Of a DNA stretch of 59,330 nucleotides, positions 10,930-19,357 are shown one piece after another (the stretch's first letter is position 1; every line of letters begins with the position of its first letter). The notes under the pieces were generated by a model that had not been told where the DNA came from, did no database searches, and saw only the letters and a program-made list of their open reading frames with translations. Origin of the DNA: Desertibaculum subflavum (lineage in GTDB: Bacteria > Pseudomonadota > Alphaproteobacteria > Ferrovibrionales > Ferrovibrionaceae); NCBI GenBank assembly GCA_003576705.1, contig QOZS01000036.1:1-59330 (forward strand). The letters are read 5' to 3'. Made by a program: the position numbers and the translations under genes.

Positions 10930-11547
10930 TCAGAGCTTCTCCGGGTGGGCGGCGAGCTTCGGTGCGGGGCTCGCCGCCAGCGCCGGCAGCACGTCTTCCA
11001 CGCTCTTGACCACCTGGAACAGCTGGCGCGTGCGCTCGCCGGCGAAGCCCGAGGCCACGATGTGGTCCACCATGCTGACGAAGGGGGCCCAGTAGCCGCC
11101 TTCGTCGACCACGATGATCGGCTTGTCGTGCAGGCGGAGCTGGCGCCAGGTGATGATCTCGAAAGTCTCGTCCAAGGTGCCGACGCCGCCCGGCAGCACC
11201 ACGAAGGCGTCCGACCGGTCGAACATGAGCTTCTTCCGCTCGTGCATGGTCTCGACGATGTGCAGCTCGGTCAGGTTCTGATGCGCGACCTCGACCTCGT
11301 GCAGGATGCGCGGGATCACGCCCACCGCCTTGCCGCCGGCGGCGACCGCCGCATCGGCGCAGAGACCCATCAACCCGACCCGGCCGCCGCCGAAGACCAG
11401 GGTGATGCCGTTCTCGCCCAGGATCTGGCCGAAGCGGCTGGCCGCCTTGCGGTGCCGCTCGGCGACGCGGCCGCTGGAGCCGCAGAACACGCAGACCGCG
11501 TCGAGCGGCGTGGCTGGATTATCTGAGGGTTCGGAATAGACGTTCAT
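10930..11547 (-). CDS. LOG-family protein (TIGR00730; nucleoside-5'-monophosphate phosphoribohydrolase)
   Basis: This 205-residue Rossmann-fold protein is of the 'lonely guy' family, whose members cleave the N-glycosidic bond of AMP or cytokinin nucleotides. The defining motif PGGVGTLDE is at residues 119-127, and the partner Arg/Lys pair is in HERKK (102-106). I chose the ATG at 11547 because the conserved fold starts soon after (DAVCVFCGSSGR); a longer frame to 11631 begins with basic, non-family sequence. No good ribosome-binding site is visible for either start, so the first residues are uncertain. It is a single gene, convergent with the acyl-CoA dehydrogenase. Confidence 0.85.
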   Translation of the reverse strand: MNVYSEPSDNPATPLDAVCVFCGSSGRVAERHRKAASRFGQILGENGITLVFGGGRVGLMGLCADAAVAAGGKAVGVIPRILHEVEVAHQNLTELHIVETMHERKKLMFDRSDAFVVLPGGVGTLDETFEIITWRQLRLHDKPIIVVDEGGYWAPFVSMVDHIVASGFAGERTRQLFQVVKSVEDVLPALAASPAPKLAAHPEKL

Positions 11548-11789
11548 GTCAACTTTTCGCAACAGGTGGCCGCCCGGCCGTGAGGGGCGGCGTGCCCGAC
11601 CTAGGATACGGGACCGAGGGTAGCCGACCAAACCCTAAGAGTTCGCGGGACGGCAGGTTCCGGGAATAATCGGCCGCGATCAAGCGTTGGTGACTTGTTC
11701 CCGGGTCTGTCGGCCCGGCATAGAGACCGGTGTCGGCGGCCCATGACGGGCCGTGGGGTCGGGCGAGGACGAAGGAGGGAGATCGGGGC

Positions 11790-12233
11790 ATGCAGCGGTT
11801 CACCAAGATCATCGCGGCGGCGGCGGGCCTGGCCGTGGTCGGGGCATTCGGCATGGCGCTGGCGCAGGGCGATCCGATCGCCAACCGCAAGGCCAATTTC
11901 AAGATGATGGCCGACGCGATGAAAGCCACCAAGGCCGTCATCGATGCCGGCGGCCCGACCGCCAAGGCGGTCCCGGAAGCGGAGAAGATCGTGCAGGTCG
12001 CGCGCGTCAATCCGGGTCATTTCCCGACCGGCAGCGACAAGGGCGACACCAAGGCACTGCCCGAGATCTGGACCAACAAGGCCGATTTCGAAAAGAAGTT
12101 CGCCAATCTGGAAGCCGAGGGCGCCAAGCTCGTCATGGCGGCGCAGGGCGGCGACGCGAAGGCGCTCGGCGCGCAGTTCGGCAAGGTCGGCGGCGCCTGC
12201 AAGGCGTGCCACGACGTTTATCGCGGCAAATAA
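11790..12233 (+). CDS. Cytochrome c' (class II c-type cytochrome)
   Basis: This periplasmic haem protein of 147 residues has a signal peptide of about 25 residues, with cleavage expected after MALA. The mature part is a four-helix bundle with the haem site at the extreme C-terminus: C137-KA-C140-H141, followed by DVYRGK, the classical class II arrangement. Such proteins bind NO or transfer electrons. The start at 11790 has a strong Shine-Dalgarno (GAAGGAGG) and a proper signal sequence. The convergent downstream gene is a cytochrome b561, a frequent partner, separated by a stem-loop. Confidence 0.93.
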   Translation: MQRFTKIIAAAAGLAVVGAFGMALAQGDPIANRKANFKMMADAMKATKAVIDAGGPTAKAVPEAEKIVQVARVNPGHFPTGSDKGDTKALPEIWTNKADFEKKFANLEAEGAKLVMAAQGGDAKALGAQFGKVGGACKACHDVYRGK

Positions 12234-12258
12234 GCTTTCTGGGTGAGGCTCACGCAAG

Positions 12259-12283
12259 CGCCCGGGGCGGTCTGCTCCGGGCG
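12259..12283. terminator. Stem-loop between convergent cytochrome genes
   Basis: Arms CGCCCGG (12259-12265) and CCGGGCG (12277-12283) lie between the convergent stops of cytochrome c' (12233) and b561 (12307). T-rich bases follow on the plus strand (TTCGCGTTT). It could terminate from either side. Confidence 0.55.
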
Positions 12284-12306
12284 TTCGCGTTTCCGGCCCA
12301 GAGCGG

Positions 12307-12996
12307 TCAGATCAGGCTGACGAAGGCGATCCAGGCCCCGGCGACGATCATCAGCAGGATCAGCGCGCGCAGCGGCGAGGCGAGGGCCGGCGCCGGTAGT
12401 TGCGGCGGCAGCGGCCTCGAACCGGTCACCATCGGGCCGATCAGGTTCTCCTTCTTCACGAACAGATAGAGCAGCGCCGCGGCCACGTGGATCACCGCCA
12501 GCACGATCAGCACGTCGAAGGCGTAGTGGTGCACGGTGGTCATAAGCGAGGCGGTCTTGCCCGACACCAGGTGATAGAGCGGGCCCTCCACCACGATGTC
12601 GTCGGTGGTGAAGAGGCCGCTGCCGGCCTGGGCCAGGATCGCCAGCAGCAGCGCGATCACCATCAGCCCGCCGAGCGGATTGTGCCCGGCGACCGGCAGC
12701 GGATGCGGGGTCAGCAGGCTGCGGGCATAGGCGAGCACGGCGCCGGGCCCTCTCAGGAAACCGCCGAACCTGGCGGTGTCGCTGCCGACCAGGCCCCATA
12801 GCACCCGCCAGATCACCAATACCAGCACCGCCTGGCCGAGCTTCATGTGCAGGTCGAGCCACCCGTACTCCCCGGTCAGATAGAGCGCGACCAGCAACGC
12901 CACCAGCACCCAGTGGAACAACCGTACCGGCAGGTCCCAGACGCGGATCTTGCGCAAGGTTGCCACCGCGCCTCGATTCGACCCCACCTCGTTCAT
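12307..12996 (-). CDS. Cytochrome b561 family protein
   Basis: This inner-membrane di-haem b-type cytochrome of 229 residues has four main hydrophobic helices and a fifth at the C-terminus. Likely haem ligands are His28 (RLFHWV), His50 (DLHMKLG), His156/157 (TTVHHYAF) and His170 (AVIHVAA). It probably passes electrons between quinol and the periplasmic cytochrome c' encoded opposite. I chose the ATG at 12996 because GGAGAGG lies just upstream; longer alternatives add only a basic N-terminus. Its start region is divergent from the MFS gene that begins at 13134. Confidence 0.9.
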   Translation of the reverse strand: MNEVGSNRGAVATLRKIRVWDLPVRLFHWVLVALLVALYLTGEYGWLDLHMKLGQAVLVLVIWRVLWGLVGSDTARFGGFLRGPGAVLAYARSLLTPHPLPVAGHNPLGGLMVIALLLAILAQAGSGLFTTDDIVVEGPLYHLVSGKTASLMTTVHHYAFDVLIVLAVIHVAAALLYLFVKKENLIGPMVTGSRPLPPQLPAPALASPLRALILLMIVAGAWIAFVSLI

Positions 12997-13133
12997 GCGC
13001 CTCTCCACGCCTGCCGCTGCCATGCCCTGCTCGTGCCATGCCCTGCGCGGCAGGGAGGCATTCACCTCTCGCTTGTACCGTCACCGGCGGAGCCTGTGTA
13101 CCTTGCTCGCGCCAACGTGAGGCCAACGGGAAC

Positions 13134-14354
13134 ATGCCCCTGCGAATGTCGCGCCATTCCGGCTTTGCCACCACCGCCTTCGCCAGCGTGGCGCACACCT
13201 ATTCGCACTTGTTCACGCTGCTCTACGCCACCGTGGTGCTGTCGCTGGAGCGCGACTGGGGCATGGGCTATGCCGAGCTGATCGCGCTCTCCATTCCGCT
13301 CAGCGTCATGTTCGGCCTGGGCGCGCTGCCGGCCGGCTGGCTGGGCGACCGCTGGAGCGCCTCCGGCATGATCGCCGTGTTCTTCCTCGGCACCGGCGCC
13401 GCCTCGATGCTGACCGGTTTCGCCACCGGCCCGGCCGGCATGCTGGCCGGCCTGACGCTGATCGGGCTGTTCGCCTCGATCTATCACCCGGTCGGCATTC
13501 CCTGGCTGGTCAAGCGCGCGGTCAATCGTGGCCGCGCGCTCGGCATCAACGGGGTGTTCGGCTCGATCGGCACCGCCGGCGCGGCTTTGGTCGCCGGGCT
13601 CCTGATCGATCTCTCCGGCTGGCGCGCCGCCTTCCTGGTGCCGGGCGCGGTCTGCCTCGCGACCGGCATCCTGTTCCTGTTCGCCATGCGGGGCGGCCTG
13701 ATCGTCGAGGGCGCCGAGGATGCAGCGCCGACGCCGAAGCCGGAGGCGGGCGACGTGAAGCGCGCCTTCTTCGTGCTCAGCGTCACCATGCTCTGCACCG
13801 GGCTGATCTATCAGGTCACCTCGGTTGCCATGCCGAAGATCTTCGAGGAGCGGCTGGCCGGCACCTTGGGCGACGGCATCGCCGGCATCGGCGTGCTGGT
13901 CACCGTGGTCTATGCCGCGAGCGCCGTCGCCAACATGATCGGCGGCGAGCTCGCCGACCGCTACGACCTGAAGCGCGTCTACGTCGTGCTGCAGCTGGTG
14001 CAGATCCCGGTGATCGTGATCGGCTTCATGCTGGTGAGCCAGGCGCTGGTCGGCGTCGCCGCGCTGATGGTCGGCATCAACACCGCGGCGGCGCCGGCGG
14101 AGAACGCGCTGCTTGCCCGCTACACGCCGGCCAAATGGCGCGGCCGCGCCTTCGGCGCCAAGTTCGTGCTGTCGCTCGGCATCGGCGCCTTCGGCGTCGC
14201 CCTGGTGCCGGTGCTGCACAAGCTGTTCGGCCACCTCGACGCGCTGTTCCCGGTGCTGGCTGTGCTGGCGCTCGGTGCCGGGCTCGCAGGCCTGTCGCTG
14301 CCCGGCCGCCGTGCGCGGCAAGCGGCGATCCCCCTCACCGCGCCGGCGGAGTAG
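13134..14354 (+). CDS. MFS transporter
   Basis: This is a 406-residue, 12-helix major facilitator protein. The first helices (GFATTAFASVAHTYSHLFTL) and the GWLGDRW loop between helices 2 and 3 fit MFS families such as the fosmidomycin-resistance-like carriers. It is probably an exporter of small molecules; the substrate is unknown. The ATG at 13134 is used; a second ATG at 13146 is possible. An in-frame extension upstream overlaps the divergent b561 gene and lacks hydrophobic sequence. The stop is 6 bases from the convergent htpX stop. Confidence 0.87.
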   Translation: MPLRMSRHSGFATTAFASVAHTYSHLFTLLYATVVLSLERDWGMGYAELIALSIPLSVMFGLGALPAGWLGDRWSASGMIAVFFLGTGAASMLTGFATGPAGMLAGLTLIGLFASIYHPVGIPWLVKRAVNRGRALGINGVFGSIGTAGAALVAGLLIDLSGWRAAFLVPGAVCLATGILFLFAMRGGLIVEGAEDAAPTPKPEAGDVKRAFFVLSVTMLCTGLIYQVTSVAMPKIFEERLAGTLGDGIAGIGVLVTVVYAASAVANMIGGELADRYDLKRVYVVLQLVQIPVIVIGFMLVSQALVGVAALMVGINTAAAPAENALLARYTPAKWRGRAFGAKFVLSLGIGAFGVALVPVLHKLFGHLDALFPVLAVLALGAGLAGLSLPGRRARQAAIPLTAPAE

Positions 14355-14360
14355 ACGAAC

Positions 14361-15320
14361 TCAGCCCCAGGGGCCGCGGCGGCGCCCGCCGGCAGCGGTC
14401 GCCCAGGCGTTCTGCCGCGGCGCGGGCGAGGGCCGATAGCCGCCGCCCCGCATCTCGCCCGGGCCCATTTGCGAAGCCAGGGCCTGCAGCGCTGCGATGC
14501 GGTTTTCGGTCGCCGGATGGGTCGAGAACAGGCTGTCCATGCGCTCGCCGGCCAGCGGATTGATGATGAAGAGATGCGCCGTCGCCGGGTTCTGCTCGGC
14601 GCGCGGGTTGTAGACGCCGCGCGCCGCCTCGTGGATGCGCGCCAGGGCGCTGGCGAGGCCGAGCGGGTTGCCGGAGATCTCGGCGCCCATGCGGTCGGCG
14701 GCGTATTCGCGCGACCGGCTGATGGCGAACTGCACCAGGGCGGCCGCCATCGGCGCCAGGATCATGATCAGGAGGCCGCCGATCATGCCGATACCGGACG
14801 ACCGGCCCTCGCTGTCGCGCATGCCGCCGCCGAAGAACATGGCGAAGTTGGCGAGCATGCCGATGGCGCCGGCCAAGGTCGCCGTGATGGTCATGATCAG
14901 GGTGTCGCGGTTCTTGATATGCGCCAGCTCATGCGCCAGCACGCCCTCGATCTCGTCGCGGCTCAGCGCGCCGAGCAGGCCGGTGGTGGCGGCGACCGCC
15001 GCGTTCTCCGGGTTGCGGCCGGTGGCGAAGGCATTGGGCTGGGCGTTCTCGATCACGTAGACGCGCGGCATCGGCAGGTCGGCGCGGCTCGCGAGCGTCG
15101 CCACCATCCGCCACAGGTCCGGCGCCGAGCTCTGATCGACCTCCCGCGCGCCGTACATGCGCAGCAGCATCTTGTCGGAGTTCCAGTAGGCGAACAGATT
15201 CATCGCGCAGGCGATGCCGAACGCGATCAGCATGCCGCCGGTGCCGCCCACCAGATAGCCGATGCCGACGAACAGGCCGGTCATGGCGGCGAGCAGGATG
15301 GCGGTACGCAAGTAGTTCAT
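14361..15320 (-). CDS. htpX: Membrane zinc metalloprotease HtpX
   Basis: HtpX is an inner-membrane M48 protease that degrades misfolded membrane proteins under stress. The 319-residue protein has two N-terminal membrane helices (about 5-45), the zinc motif H130-EL-A-H134, the third ligand Glu205 in SREYAAD, and two central hydrophobic segments between them. The C-terminal tail is Arg/Gly-rich and variable in the family. The start at 15320 gives the canonical MNYLRTAILL opening. It is divergent from the small SdhAF4-like gene across 74 bp, a neighbourhood I recall from related alphaproteobacteria. No heat-shock promoter could be placed with confidence. Confidence 0.96.
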   Translation of the reverse strand: MNYLRTAILLAAMTGLFVGIGYLVGGTGGMLIAFGIACAMNLFAYWNSDKMLLRMYGAREVDQSSAPDLWRMVATLASRADLPMPRVYVIENAQPNAFATGRNPENAAVAATTGLLGALSRDEIEGVLAHELAHIKNRDTLIMTITATLAGAIGMLANFAMFFGGGMRDSEGRSSGIGMIGGLLIMILAPMAAALVQFAISRSREYAADRMGAEISGNPLGLASALARIHEAARGVYNPRAEQNPATAHLFIINPLAGERMDSLFSTHPATENRIAALQALASQMGPGEMRGGGYRPSPAPRQNAWATAAGGRRRGPWG

Positions 15321-15394
15321 CTGACGACTCGTCCAAGGCGACCCGGTGCGGCCGCACCGGTAAGATGTATGTAGCAGCAAGGACGGTTCAAGAC

Positions 15395-15577
15395 ATGACC
15401 GAGACGAAACCTGGGCCGGAGCCCGATCCGCAAGACCCGACGGTCAAAGGAAAATTCAAGAAGCCGAAGCCCGCGACCGTGCAGGAGCAGGCGCCCGGCG
15501 AGGTCGGCGGGCCGCAGGGCCCGGAACCGACCCGCTACGGCGACTGGGAGAAGAAGGGCATCGTCAGCGACTTCTGA
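15395..15577 (+). CDS. DUF1674 / SdhAF4-like succinate dehydrogenase assembly factor
   Basis: This 60-residue protein ends in the diagnostic DUF1674 tail (GPEPTRYGDWEKKGIVSDF). The N-terminal part is polar, Pro/Lys-rich and probably disordered. Mitochondrial homologues (SDHAF4) bind the flavinated SdhA subunit and help succinate dehydrogenase assembly; the same role is likely here by homology. The ATG at 15395 gives the family-like start MTETKPG. The next gene (Rieske oxygenase) begins 63 bp later and is probably independent. Confidence 0.88.
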   Translation: MTETKPGPEPDPQDPTVKGKFKKPKPATVQEQAPGEVGGPQGPEPTRYGDWEKKGIVSDF

Positions 15578-15640
15578 GCTGCCTATCATGGGTTGTGGCA
15601 ACCGCCCCTATAGAGGGCGGCGCCCGGCAGGAGGAGCCCC

Positions 15641-16960
15641 ATGACGTCCAAGCGCGACAGCGAGATCCTGGTCCATACCGGCCCCGGCACGCCGATGGGC
15701 GAGCTGATGCGGCAGTACTGGATCCCGGCCTGCCTGTCCTCGGAACTGGCGGCCGACGGCGCACCGCTCCGCCTGATGCTGCTCGGCGAGCGCATGATCG
15801 CGTTCCGCGACAGCCAGGGCCGGGTCGGCGTGATGGACCATCGCTGCCCGCATCGCTGCGCCTCGCTGTTCCTCGGGCGGAACGAGCAGGGCGGCATCCG
15901 CTGCGTCTACCACGGCTGGAAGTTCGACGTGACGGGCCAATGCGTCGACATGCCGAACGTGCTGCCGCACGAGGATTTCAAGCACAAGGTCAAGGCCCGC
16001 GCCTTCCCGGTGGTCGAGCGGGCCGGCCTGGTCTGGGCCTATCTCGGCGCCCGCGCCGTGCCGCCGCCGCTGCCGGAGTTCGAGGCGGCGCGGCTGCCAG
16101 CCGACCAGCTCCGCGTGTTCTGCGTGCAGCGCGAGTGCAACTGGCTGCAGGCGCTGGAAGGCGATATCGACAATTCGCATTTCGGCTTCCTGCATGGCGG
16201 CCTGGTCAAGCCGGAAGACTACGCGCCCGACAATCGCGGCCGCTACATGGCCACGCACCGGGCGCCGACCTATGGCATCACTGATACGCCCTGGGGCACC
16301 ATGTACGGCGCCCACCGGCCGGCCGAGCCCGGCCAGCGGCATTACCGCTTCGCCCATTTCCTGTTTCCGTTCTGGACCATGCCGCCCGATGGTCCGTTCG
16401 TGGATCACATCGTGATCCGCGCCTGGGTGCCGATGGACGACACCCATACGATGATGGTGCAGATGGTGTGGAAGGGGACCAGCCCGCCCTTCTCGCGCAC
16501 GGCGAAGGACGGGACGCCGCTGCCCGGCACCCAGCCGAACGACGCCTTCCTGCCGAACACCTCCGACTGGTTCGGCCGCTGGCGCCGCGCCAGCAATCCC
16601 TCGAACGACTACCTGATCGACCGCGAGGTGCAGAGCCGGTCGAGCTATACCGGCATCCAGGGTGTCGACAACCAGGATCAGGCGGTGACCGAAAGCATGG
16701 GGCCGATCGTCGATCATGCGTTCGAGCATCTCGGCCCGAGCGACCGCATGATCACGACGACACGCCGCCGCCTGATCCGCGCGGCGAAGGCGTGGAAGAG
16801 CGATGGCGCGGTGCCGCCCTGCCTGGACGATCCGCAGGCTGCGCTCGGCGCCCGCAGCGGCGACTTCGCCGCGCCGGATACGGTCGACTGGCGCGAAGCC
16901 TACGACCGCGAGATGGCGGCCGGCATTTTCCCGACGGTCGCGGCAAGGGCGGCGGAGTAG
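15641..16960 (+). CDS. Rieske-type aromatic ring-hydroxylating oxygenase, alpha subunit
   Basis: This is a 439-residue oxygenase of the phthalate 4,5-dioxygenase-like group. The Rieske [2Fe-2S] ligands are C69-P-H71 and C88-VY-H91. The mononuclear iron triad is probably D175, H180 and H185 in EGDIDNSHFGFLH. Such enzymes need a reductase, which is not encoded nearby. An AGGAGG site precedes the ATG. The gene is followed by copy B of the dispersed palindromic element, which fills the gap to the convergent SnoaL-like gene. Together with the SnoaL, TauD and IclR genes it suggests an aromatic or organosulfur catabolic patch. The substrate is unknown. Confidence 0.92.
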   Translation: MTSKRDSEILVHTGPGTPMGELMRQYWIPACLSSELAADGAPLRLMLLGERMIAFRDSQGRVGVMDHRCPHRCASLFLGRNEQGGIRCVYHGWKFDVTGQCVDMPNVLPHEDFKHKVKARAFPVVERAGLVWAYLGARAVPPPLPEFEAARLPADQLRVFCVQRECNWLQALEGDIDNSHFGFLHGGLVKPEDYAPDNRGRYMATHRAPTYGITDTPWGTMYGAHRPAEPGQRHYRFAHFLFPFWTMPPDGPFVDHIVIRAWVPMDDTHTMMVQMVWKGTSPPFSRTAKDGTPLPGTQPNDAFLPNTSDWFGRWRRASNPSNDYLIDREVQSRSSYTGIQGVDNQDQAVTESMGPIVDHAFEHLGPSDRMITTTRRRLIRAAKAWKSDGAVPPCLDDPQAALGARSGDFAAPDTVDWREAYDREMAAGIFPTVAARAAE

Positions 16961-16969
16961 CAGCCTTCG

Positions 16970-17090
16970 CTCCTCCCCCGGCCGCAGGACGGGGGAGGCT
17001 GGGAGGGGGCTTTTGTGTTTTTCCTCGCCGCGGCGCGGGCGGCCAAACCCCACCCCGACCCTCCCCACGCTGCCGCGCGGAGAGGGAGTC
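16970..17090 (-). repeat. Dispersed palindromic intergenic element, copy B
   Basis: This copy is inverted relative to copies A and C. It fills the gap between the convergent Rieske and SnoaL-like genes. It starts with CCTCCCCC/GGGGGAGG arms around an 11-base loop. Bases 17005-17030 are identical to the reverse complement of 295-320 (copy A), and bases 17041-17066 to the reverse complement of 21601-21626 (copy C). It probably terminates both converging transcripts. Confidence 0.85.
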
Positions 17091-17493
17091 ACAAGCGCAT
17101 GATCGGCTCGAGCGGCTTGCCGCTGTGGGCGGCGCGGAGCGGCGCCGTGTCGGTATAGACGCGCTCTTCCAGGATGCGACCTTCCTGCAGGCGGAACTTG
17201 TCGACGCCGCGCCAGTGGAACGGCTTGCCGTCGAATATGCGCGTGGTCTGCCATTCGATGACGACGACGTCGCCGCGCGAGGTCCAGTCGAGCAGCTGCC
17301 AGATCGCGTCGGGTGCCGCCTGCTTCTGGCGCTCGTTGAGCAGGCCGAGCTCGCGCCCCGCCACCGGCCGGTCGACCAGCGGCGTGGTCAGCACGCCGTC
17401 GGGATGCCACAGCGCGAGAAAGGCCTCGCTGTCGCGCGCCGCCCAGGCGGCGGCGAACCGGGTCACGAATTCCTGCATCTCGGCATCGGTCAT
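17089..17493 (-). CDS. SnoaL/NTF2-like protein
   Basis: This is a 134-residue single-domain protein of the nuclear transport factor 2 / SnoaL superfamily: an N-terminal helix (MQEFVTRFAAAWAARDSEAF), the conserved LWHPDGVL segment, and beta strands ending ILEERVYTDTAPL. Members serve as isomerases, hydratases or small ligand binders; nothing identifies a catalytic set here. The ATG at 17493 has GGAG at a good distance; a GTG one codon upstream is possible. It converges on the Rieske oxygenase and lies 79 bp downstream of the TauD-type gene, possibly in one transcript. Confidence 0.85.
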   Translation of the reverse strand: MTDAEMQEFVTRFAAAWAARDSEAFLALWHPDGVLTTPLVDRPVAGRELGLLNERQKQAAPDAIWQLLDWTSRGDVVVIEWQTTRIFDGKPFHWRGVDKFRLQEGRILEERVYTDTAPLRAAHSGKPLEPIMRL

Positions 17494-17572
17494 CACATCG
17501 CTCCGTCATGTCTGGAGCGACGCTACCTTGCAGCCAAAGTCTGTCTCGCGGGAAGCGGACGCGACGGTTGGA

Positions 17573-18409
17573 CTAAGCCCGCAAAAACGGTTTGTCGCCG
17601 CACACGGTCACGCGGTGGCCGTAGCGGCGGTGCGGGTGGTAATCGAACATTGCATGGTGCTGGGTGCAGCGGTTGTCCCAGAAGGCGATCGAGTTGGGCC
17701 GCCACTTGAAGCGGCATTGGAACTCGGGCGTCTCCACGTGCCGGTACAGCATCTCCAAGAGCGCGTTGCTCTCGTGGCGCTTGAGCTGCGGGATCTTCAG
17801 GGTGAAGCCGCGATTGACATAGAGCGCCTTGCGCCCCGTCACCGGGTGCGTGCGCACCACCGGATGCTCGGCATTGGGGAACTGGATGTCGCTGCGGTCG
17901 GTCGCCTTGACGCGATAGTAATGTGCCTTGCTGCTGTCGTGCAGCGCGGTGAGGGTTTCGAGGAAGCGCTGCATCGGGGCCGACAGCGCGTCATAGGCGG
18001 CGTACATGCTGGCGAACAAGGTGTCGCCGCCGCCATTCGCCGGCACTTCGTGCATGTAGAGGATCGAGCCCATCGGCGGCTCGATGTCGCACGAGACGTC
18101 GGAATGCCATTCCTCGCCGGCCACGTGCTTGGACTTCTCGTCCGCCTTGATGACCAGGATCTCGGGATGCTCCGGCAGATCGATCGGCGCGTTCGGGTGC
18201 ACGTGCAGCTTGCCGAAGCGGCGGCCGAAATCCTTGTGCTGGTCGATCGTCAGCTTCTGGTCGCGGAAGAAGATGACCTGGTTCTCCATCAGCGCGTCGT
18301 GGATCTCCTGGAACTGCTGGTTGCCGAGCGGCCCGCTCAGATCCGCGCCGAACACCTCGGCGCCGATGGTGGGGGTGAGCTGCTTCACCTCGATGGTCTG
18401 ATAGGCCAT
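17573..18409 (-). CDS. TauD/TfdA-family Fe(II)/2-oxoglutarate dioxygenase
   Basis: This 278-residue non-haem iron dioxygenase should couple 2-oxoglutarate decarboxylation to hydroxylation of a substrate such as taurine, an alkyl sulfate or an aryloxyalkanoate. The iron triad is H102-S-D104 (EEWHSDVS) and His251 in NRCTQHHA; the 2-oxoglutarate-binding Arg is probably Arg262 or Arg266 in the HRRYGHRV stretch. A Shine-Dalgarno (AGAGGAAG) precedes the ATG. It is divergent from an IclR regulator across 105 bp that contain a perfect 17-bp palindrome. The substrate cannot be fixed from the sequence. Confidence 0.93.
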   Translation of the reverse strand: MAYQTIEVKQLTPTIGAEVFGADLSGPLGNQQFQEIHDALMENQVIFFRDQKLTIDQHKDFGRRFGKLHVHPNAPIDLPEHPEILVIKADEKSKHVAGEEWHSDVSCDIEPPMGSILYMHEVPANGGGDTLFASMYAAYDALSAPMQRFLETLTALHDSSKAHYYRVKATDRSDIQFPNAEHPVVRTHPVTGRKALYVNRGFTLKIPQLKRHESNALLEMLYRHVETPEFQCRFKWRPNSIAFWDNRCTQHHAMFDYHPHRRYGHRVTVCGDKPFLRA

Positions 18410-18482
18410 GGCCGGCTTCCTCTCCCGTTGTGACGGAAGAATAGGCGCATCGGCGCGGGCTGCGCCTGTCCGCGATGGCGTA

Positions 18483-18499
18483 ATTCCGTATTACGGAAT
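18483..18499. promoter_or_regulatory. IclR-type operator palindrome
   Basis: The perfect palindrome ATTCCGTA-T-TACGGAAT (8-bp arms, 1-bp centre) lies 15 bp before the iclR-type start codon and in the shared divergent region of the TauD-type gene. A partial half-site (GACGGAAGAAT) occurs near 18434. Size and symmetry fit IclR operators, so it is the likely binding site of the adjacent regulator, giving autorepression and control of the dioxygenase. Confidence 0.65.
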
Positions 18500-18514
18500 A
18501 AGCTGCGGGCGCCC

Positions 18515-19294
18515 ATGCCGCTCGCCGTGCCCGCCGCCATCGAGCCCGTGCGCCGCAGCTTCGCGGTGCTGGAGGCGCTGAACCGTCGGCGCAGCTCGAC
18601 GCTGGCCGAGCTCGCCGCCGAGACCGGCCTGCCCAAGCCCACGCTCGCGCGCCTGCTGGAGACCCTGATCGCGCTCGGCTATGCGACCCGCGTCTCGCGC
18701 CAGCTCGGCTATCGCATCACCGACCGCGTGCTCGGCCTCTCGGGCGGCATCCGCTTCGTCGACCACCTGGTCGATGCCGCGGCGCCGCATATGCGCCGCT
18801 TCACCCGCGAGCAGGGCTGGCCGCTCTATCTCGGCACCCTCAGTTCGGGCGCCGTGGTGGTGCGCTTCTCCACCGCGCCGGAAAGCCCGATGGCGCTCGA
18901 CACGGCGGGCTACGCGCTCCGCCTGTCGCCCTTCACCGGCGCCATGGGCCGCGTCTACCTCGCCTTCTGCCCGGAGGCGGAGCGGCGTGACATCCTCGCC
19001 GCCAACGGCATCCCGGACGGCGACCTTCTCAAGGCCGGCCGCCGCGGCCTCGCGCTGGCTGCCGCCTTCGAGCGCATCCGACGCGACGGCCATGCCTTCC
19101 AGATGCCGCCCAAGCCGCGCCGCACGCATGGCATCGGCGTCGCCATCCGCCATGGCGGCCACGTGCTGGCGGCCATGTCGCTGCGCTTCCCGCGCTCGGC
19201 GATGACCGAGGGGCAGGCGGCAGAACGATTCGCGCCGGAACTCGGCCGGTTGGCCGAGGCGATTGCGGTCGATGTAATGCAGGCCGGTGGATGA
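18515..19294 (+). CDS. IclR-family transcriptional regulator
   Basis: This 259-residue regulator has an N-terminal winged helix (about 10-70, with STLAELAAETGLPKPTLARL as helix-turn-helix) and a C-terminal IclR ligand-binding domain (about 85-255). Its divergent partner is the TauD-type dioxygenase, the most likely target, and a perfect palindrome lies just upstream of its start. The ATG at 18515 keeps the leader short. IclR proteins of catabolic loci usually sense an aromatic or small organic acid; the inducer here is unknown. Confidence 0.93.
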   Translation: MPLAVPAAIEPVRRSFAVLEALNRRRSSTLAELAAETGLPKPTLARLLETLIALGYATRVSRQLGYRITDRVLGLSGGIRFVDHLVDAAAPHMRRFTREQGWPLYLGTLSSGAVVVRFSTAPESPMALDTAGYALRLSPFTGAMGRVYLAFCPEAERRDILAANGIPDGDLLKAGRRGLALAAAFERIRRDGHAFQMPPKPRRTHGIGVAIRHGGHVLAAMSLRFPRSAMTEGQAAERFAPELGRLAEAIAVDVMQAGG

Positions 19295-19331
19295 GGCCGG
19301 AGCTTCATTTTCCGCCCGACAATGCCAAGAT

Positions 19332-19339
19332 GTTGCAAC
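19332..19339. promoter_or_regulatory. Possible antitoxin autoregulatory site
   Basis: The 8-bp palindrome GTTGCAAC lies 18 bp before the Phd-type antitoxin start. Such antitoxins usually repress their own promoter through short palindromes. Evidence is positional only. Confidence 0.25.
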
Positions 19340-19357
19340 GTGGAACTTAGGTGCTGC

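Noticed and set aside
12960..13133. Longer N-terminus for the MFS protein starting inside the divergent b561 gene
   Set aside because: The extra residues are Pro/Ser/Cys-rich, non-hydrophobic and overlap the start of cytochrome b561; the ATG at 13134 sits correctly before the first membrane helix.
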